Below are positions 58,576-64,000 of a DNA stretch of 64,000 bases, in pieces. The notes below the pieces were generated by a model, which saw nothing but the letters and a program-made list of their open reading frames with translations, ran no database searches and was not told where the DNA came from. The DNA lies in assembly GCA_037954235.1 (NCBI GenBank), contig JBBMOA010000014.1, positions 22,354,773-22,418,772 on the forward strand, given 5' to 3'. The position numbers and the translations under genes are program-made. How positions within the stretch are numbered: position 1 is the first letter of the stretch; the number at the start of each line of letters is the position of its first letter. The DNA comes from Aulostomus chinensis (Eukaryota; Chordata; Actinopteri; Syngnathiformes; Aulostomidae).

Positions 58576-59050
58576 TTTAAGAGCATTAACCACTTGCCAT
58601 CATATCCCCTCTCTTCATTACAGATCCATCTCTGCAGAGACTGAGCTTTGCCAGGCGGCTGAAGTTCCCCAGACTGAAACGCATCATAATCCAGTTGATC
58701 TCTGAGATGTTTGTTGAGCTCGATTTCCCTGATAACCCAGTTTGCCAAAGCTTAGATGTGTTAGAGAGTAATCTTGGAAAAGCACGCTATGAAATGGTTG
58801 GTTTAAAGAGTTCAGGCTTGAGTTACTTTTATTAGACAACAATAGCTGCATGTGATCCCGCGATCCTGCAGATCTCTTTGGCTTTAGAGGTAATTTAGCG
58901 AGAGACGTCGCGGCAGCAGACTGGTGTTGGTTTAGATGAGGAAGCTGAGACCTCTGTTTCATATTCATGGAATGATGGGGGATGGTGTGGTGAGAGGAAT
59001 GTTACCCGCCTCACTCCTCCACGATTGCTGGTGTATTGTCACACAATATG

Positions 59051-59058
59051 CACACACA

Positions 59059-59117
<59 letters not shown>
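59051..59117. repeat. (CA)n microsatellite
   Basis: About 32 CA dinucleotides with one early interruption. Confidence 0.96.
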
Positions 59118-59120
<3 letters not shown>

Positions 59121-62100
59121 CAGGCAGACAAAGCCTGTTGAATGGTTTGTGACTCTAATGGCCCTTCCTCTGGGGGCACTTTTAATTGTTTGGTCATCGT
59201 CTCCATGCTCAGTGTGTCACAGTCAATAAAGCCACATTAGAGGAGACAGGAGGTGAGGGGTGAGGGGGGCCGACACAGGGGGTTAGGACCTTGGCGTGGA
59301 GAGAATATAAAGCGTCTAAACCCTCCCAGAGTGGCATTCTCCTGCTATCAGAGCTGTGCGGAGGACAGGCTGTCACTGGGCTCCATTGTGCGGCCAATGA
59401 CTCATTCTTAGTCAGGGAACAACCTGAAAAAAAATCCCAGGGATTCAAAAAGTGGGAACAACCTTCTTTCTTCAGAAAGCTGCACACTGAGTTTAGCCAA
59501 TCAAATCCAAACCTCACGGAGTTCCTGATCAGAGAGAATTGACCTCCTGCAAGCCGTATAATTTTTGTAACCTTTGCTAATGCCCACAAAAATAACACTG
59601 AGCCTCTCAGGCAGAAAATAACCAAAGCAGAGATTTAATTTGGCTCATATGTTGCAGCAAAGGGCTTTTACATGCATGGCTACAGTGCTTCATTTGATGT
59701 AACATGCTTCTAAGTTGCTGCCAGTGATAGCCATAACATGTCAGCCTTGGCCGTGTGTGATGGTGACTGTGATAACCTGCGCCGGGGCAGAGCTGCAGAG
59801 ATCCCCGGACTTAAATGTCACCCTCCGCATATGCGGACCACCAAGCTGGTCGTGCTGACCTCGCTGTGACCTGTTCCACCTCACTGTCATGAACTCTGCT
59901 CACCACACACCCACCTCGCCATGGAGCACAGGCCTGCAACACACCTCAGGCTGCCTCACGCTCACCCGGAGCTTCAGGATGTTGCTATCAAACTATCATC
60001 TACTTACAGTCAACCAGATTTAAAAAAAAACTTTCCGTGCAAACTTTTAGATAGTTCAGGGTATAAATATACATTTGTGTTTGGCCAAAAGTTGGTTCAG
60101 GAGGCACAAAAATAACGTTCATTTATTGGTCAGCGGAGGCCATCTTTTCCCCGTGGAGGGAGTGTTGTCGCTTCAAGCTTCAAGTCAAAGTTCAGCTGGA
60201 CAGCTGCACTGGAGCATGGATGCACTGGTGCCTTCACATCATGACCTCAATGCTCCCAAATAACCTGCTGGTTCAAGTGTCAGGATGCACATGCAGATGC
60301 ACATGTTGCAAACGAAATGTTCCCGGTAAATGAACCATCTGGCCTGCATGTAAATACTCGTACAATCAACTTCGCTTGGGAGAGCAGAGGTTTAGCAAAT
60401 GCAACACACATTTAGCTATAAAACAGCTTTAAAAAGCTTTAGCATGTTATGAGAAACCACATGCTCTGACAGAGCAGCTGTATGATCCTCGTAAAACATT
60501 CATCCTGCTGTTATTGTGCAAGCAAATCATTTCCTTTGCCAGTTTACTGCTGTCAGGGACGGTGACAATGATGATATTTGCTGGGGGGGGGGGGGGGTGG
60601 CACATGTCACCCTCACCAGCCTCACCTGACGCATACACACCATACATACATTTGCGTTGTACTTGTCGTCTCATGTATTTATGCTTGGGGACTCGTCCAT
60701 TATGCTGTGATCGCCAGCGACGGTTTGTCTTAACTCAGAAGGTTGTGGATCTTGATTAGAGTTAACCAGCAGAAGCTTTTTTTAAAATCCTACTTTTCAA
60801 AACAGCTGTTTTATGTTCGAGCCAGTTTAGCTGATTCTATCTGCGTGACAATGACACAGGAGGAAAAAACTGTCACCTGGTTGTGTCTTTGCAGGAAAAT
60901 ATGTCTGCATTTGGTCTGTTTACCTCTTCGGGTTTTTTGTGTATTCCTGTGAAATATGTGCACTACCTGCTCTGTGTCTGAGGACAAATTCTCGGCTGGA
61001 CTCATAACTCAGAAATGGTCCTTGGACATCGTTCACTCCATATAAATCTTTGTGATTTTATGAGTCCCTGGTTTACTAAAACTGTCCCCTTCTTTCACAA
61101 ACAGACCCAGTCAGGTCTCCACTGGGATTGTCTTCCTGCTGGTCTTTAGATATTTAAAATCCTCCCCAAAACTCGCTCATCTTGTGCATTATAATGTCCA
61201 TTTTGTTACAAGACTGTTGGAAGTTGCCTCCCAGTCTTCTCCACCGAGGTCCAGCCTCTCCATGTCAGTGGTCCTCCAAGTCTGCATGATGTTGAAAGTT
61301 AGAGGCCAACTGGTCCGTTCAGGTCCTTGTCTTGTGAGCTCCACAGTTTAGAGCCCACCTGCCAAAGTAATTTATGACCTTGTTAAGAGAAACACTGCCC
61401 AGGAACTCGAAGGCTGAATTTCTGGCCCAAGTGCTGCTACAGTATTTCACTATCATCAGGCTATCCCTGCCGGCATCATAAAACACCTCATATTACCACG
61501 ATGTCCGTCTCTGCCTTTTACACCCGCGCTGTGGTGGGTCACAATTTAAGAAGGACATATTTCCTTCTGAAACCAAAACTGGTGCACGCCACAAGGTTGC
61601 CAATAAAACAAGGAGCTGACTGATCGCTCTTGTTTCTTCCGGCGTTCTCAGCACATCAGTTAGTGTTGTTCCAGAGTGGATGTATGTTTTCGTGACAGAA
61701 ACGCTGATGCTGAAGGAAGGAAGTTAAGAGTCACAAAGGGACCAGCTACAATGGTTTTACTCCGTTTCACTGGCAGGTCCTTCACTAAAGCGGCTATCAG
61801 CCGTGTTGACGTTAGTTGGCTGCAGACGCTCAGTGACACTGTTCAAGGCCTCTCCATCGCTCATAAAGCTGCTCATAAAGTGACACCAACAGAGGCGTCT
61901 CTGGCTGCACCTACATAAAATAAAATTATAAAATAAAGAGCCACACAAGCCCATTAACTTCACTGTGCGGAGAACAACCAAGGAGGCCAAAATACACACA
62001 TTCATTACTCAAGTGCAAGTACAAATACTTGTGTAAGAAAAGAAATCTTATCAGAGTACTGATACAACCAAGTTTGAGAATGTGCAGCATTCAAGCTTGT

Positions 62101-64000
62101 CTCTGGATCTGGGTTTGGTTCACATCACTGCATCACTGGTTCTTTACACGGTTCTAGAATAGAACACATATCGGGTTCTACTGCTTCAGCTGCCGTCCTC
62201 TTTACGTTCTCCCCCGACTCCTAAAACTATCAGGAGTTGTTGTCCTTGCTGATGTGGATAAATTATACATGGCATTCCTGCATCACGTGCTGTGTTTGCT
62301 GTTTCTAAAGTCTTTGCACTTTCATTCGTAAGTGAGTTACAGAGAAATCTAAAACTGGATCCTTTGATAGGAAGATTGTAAAAGCAGGAGAAGAAGGAGA
62401 GAAGTGGGCTCTTAAATGTGCTCAAAAGTACAAAGTAAAAAGTATTAAATCTTGAAAAGATTTTCAAAAACACTCAAATCAAAAGAGAATAATGAATATT
62501 GTAAAATAAACCTAGCATATTAAATGTTCAGTGCATTTTATTTTGGTTTAAATGCACCAAATGAGTTCACAGTACGATCGTCATGGCCACGTCAGTCTCT
62601 CGGCATTTATTGCGATGGTGTGGTGACATTCCTGCACTGCCAGGAGTCACAGCCAGCTACGTAGTTCCTGGTTGCCCTCCGCTAACTCAAATATAGATAA
62701 GTAAAGTAAAATATAGACAAGTATTGAAAATGTTTTCAGAAAAAAATGAATCAAGTTCTGATAGTGAAGCAAATAATTCAACAGAGAATTATGGAAAAAT
62801 TGAACCACCTTCAGCCAAAACTACAAGAAAAGAGCAGGCAGTGGCAGGGACAACTACTTCCTGTTAGCCTCTGCTAACCTCCATGTAAATAAATAGTTTA
62901 ATCTTGCAGCACTTATTGGCCTCCGAAGATTAGCAGACCAATTGGATCAAATTCTGATAGCCAAATGAATCATTTCTTGGTGATTATGTGACACACGATA
63001 ACACAATTTATCCAGAGTTTAGAGTTGAAACCGTAACGACAGAGAAGGCTGCTATGGCGCCTGGCGTCGTGTCCCACGGTGCAGCTGTTCGTCAGGGGCC
63101 AGTTCATCTCAGAGACAGCAAAAACAATAAATAGACTCAGCTGGTGGTAGTCGGGCATCCAAACTATGAAGTAACAAGCCGGTTTTAAAATATAAGGAGT
63201 GGAAAATACAGATGTTTGAGTTCAAATGAAGGTAGTAAAAGTATAAAGTTGTCAGAGGAATGAACAGTCGAATAAATCTATTTCAGTACAGTAACAAAGT
63301 ATTTGTACTTTGTCAGTTCCCATTTCTGGAGGGGACCAGCAGTCCTTTTTATGTGTCCGTATCAGAGTGCACTTGATGAAGAAGGATTAAATGTTGAATT
63401 AAACTGCATTAAAGCTTTATATTAAGTTCAAGCCTTACAAGTGGTTTGAGAGGTGACCCATGAGTCACCCCAGAGTGATTTGACTGAGCTCAAATCTGAA
63501 AAATCAACAAAAAATGAGAAAGTGCAGAGTAGAATTAAGGCATGAAGTTTAAAACCTCTTTTGTTGGATGAAATTTTATAATCTTCTGGGTGTGGGGAGA
63601 TTGACCTGTCAAGCCTGCACTGTATTCAGCAGGGGCTCAATATTAGCTCCAATAATGGCCCTTTCTGAATTAGCTAATCCTGCTATTATCTGAAATAAGA
63701 ACAACTGGCTCGACCCAGACTGCTTGGCTGGGAGTCTGTTTTGTGTCTTTGCTTACGGTTTTAATTGTAACTAGCTGAAGGGAGAGAGCAGAGAGACTTA
63801 AATCTATTATGCCAATGTAATTTGGGCAAACATTCCCAACGGAGCATCACAGCAAAAGAGGTCTTAGGGTGCAGATTCCCACCAGAATGGAGAGGCTGGA
63901 GAGAAACAACCTCATTTTACTGGAAAATTGTGAAATGGAGAAATCTATGAGGCACAAAGATTGCAATCGAATGGGGCAAGAAAACGGAGCCAACAAAAGA
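59118..64000. other. Non-coding stretch to the right edge
   Basis: No gene recognised. It contains a 15-G run (60,583-60,597). A complex, homeodomain-site-rich, non-repetitive block at 63,590-63,780 could be a conserved non-coding element. Confidence 0.4.

Noticed and set aside
58625..58833. Open frame after an acceptor-like cttcattacag next to the GT/GA microsatellite
   Set aside because: The acceptor is moderate, the peptide (PSLQRLSFARRLKFPRLK...) is unfamiliar, and no partner exon was found.

Overview
This is a 64 kb piece of a vertebrate nuclear chromosome, almost certainly from a ray-finned (teleost) fish. The basis is spliced genes with GT-AG introns, long CA/GT microsatellites, and dispersed repeats typical of fish (an L1-like LINE, two further LINE types, a fish SINE-like repeat, MITEs and a TIR transposon with an integrase-type transposase). 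No bacterial-style operon, CRISPR array, rRNA or tRNA gene was recognised.

Three protein-coding genes are well supported, all on the minus strand. (1) At the left edge (1-703) is the 5' part of psmb11, the thymus-specific proteasome subunit beta5t. It is one uninterrupted reading frame that runs off the window. (2) At 29,571-33,933 is a complete 12-coding-exon slc34a2 (sodium-phosphate cotransporter NaPi-IIb, 640 residues). It has a probable non-coding first exon and TATA box near 34.4 kb and a poly(A) signal near 29.16 kb. (3) At 40,813-42,794 is a complete 8-exon pancreatic elastase of the CELA3/proproteinase-E type (269 residues). Its TATA box, GATA and E-box sites and poly(A) signal can be placed. 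All exon phases of (2) and (3) join without a frame break.

Layout: 1-0.9 kb psmb11 and promoter; 2.3-6.4 kb a decayed minus-strand L1-like LINE with a SINE in place of most of its ORF2; 6.4-17 kb non-coding with microsatellites and one exon-like 84-nt segment; 17.27-18.36 kb a TIR transposon with a broken integrase-type transposase; 21.4-22.7 kb and 25.7-27.2 kb two more LINE fragments; 29.1-34.5 kb slc34a2; 34.5-40.6 kb intergenic with a MITE; 40.6-42.9 kb elastase; 43.18-43.52 kb a 12-copy 28-bp minisatellite; 44.54-44.59 kb a perfect 50-bp palindrome; 47.67-48.02 kb a second SINE copy; 48-64 kb no recognised gene.

The genes have separate tissue roles (thymic antigen processing, epithelial phosphate uptake, pancreatic digestion) and do not form a pathway. 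I found no convincing new multi-gene system. The observations most worth testing are the E-box-bearing minisatellite upstream of the elastase promoter, the spacerless palindrome, and the TIR element whose two ends both carry a transposase-like start.
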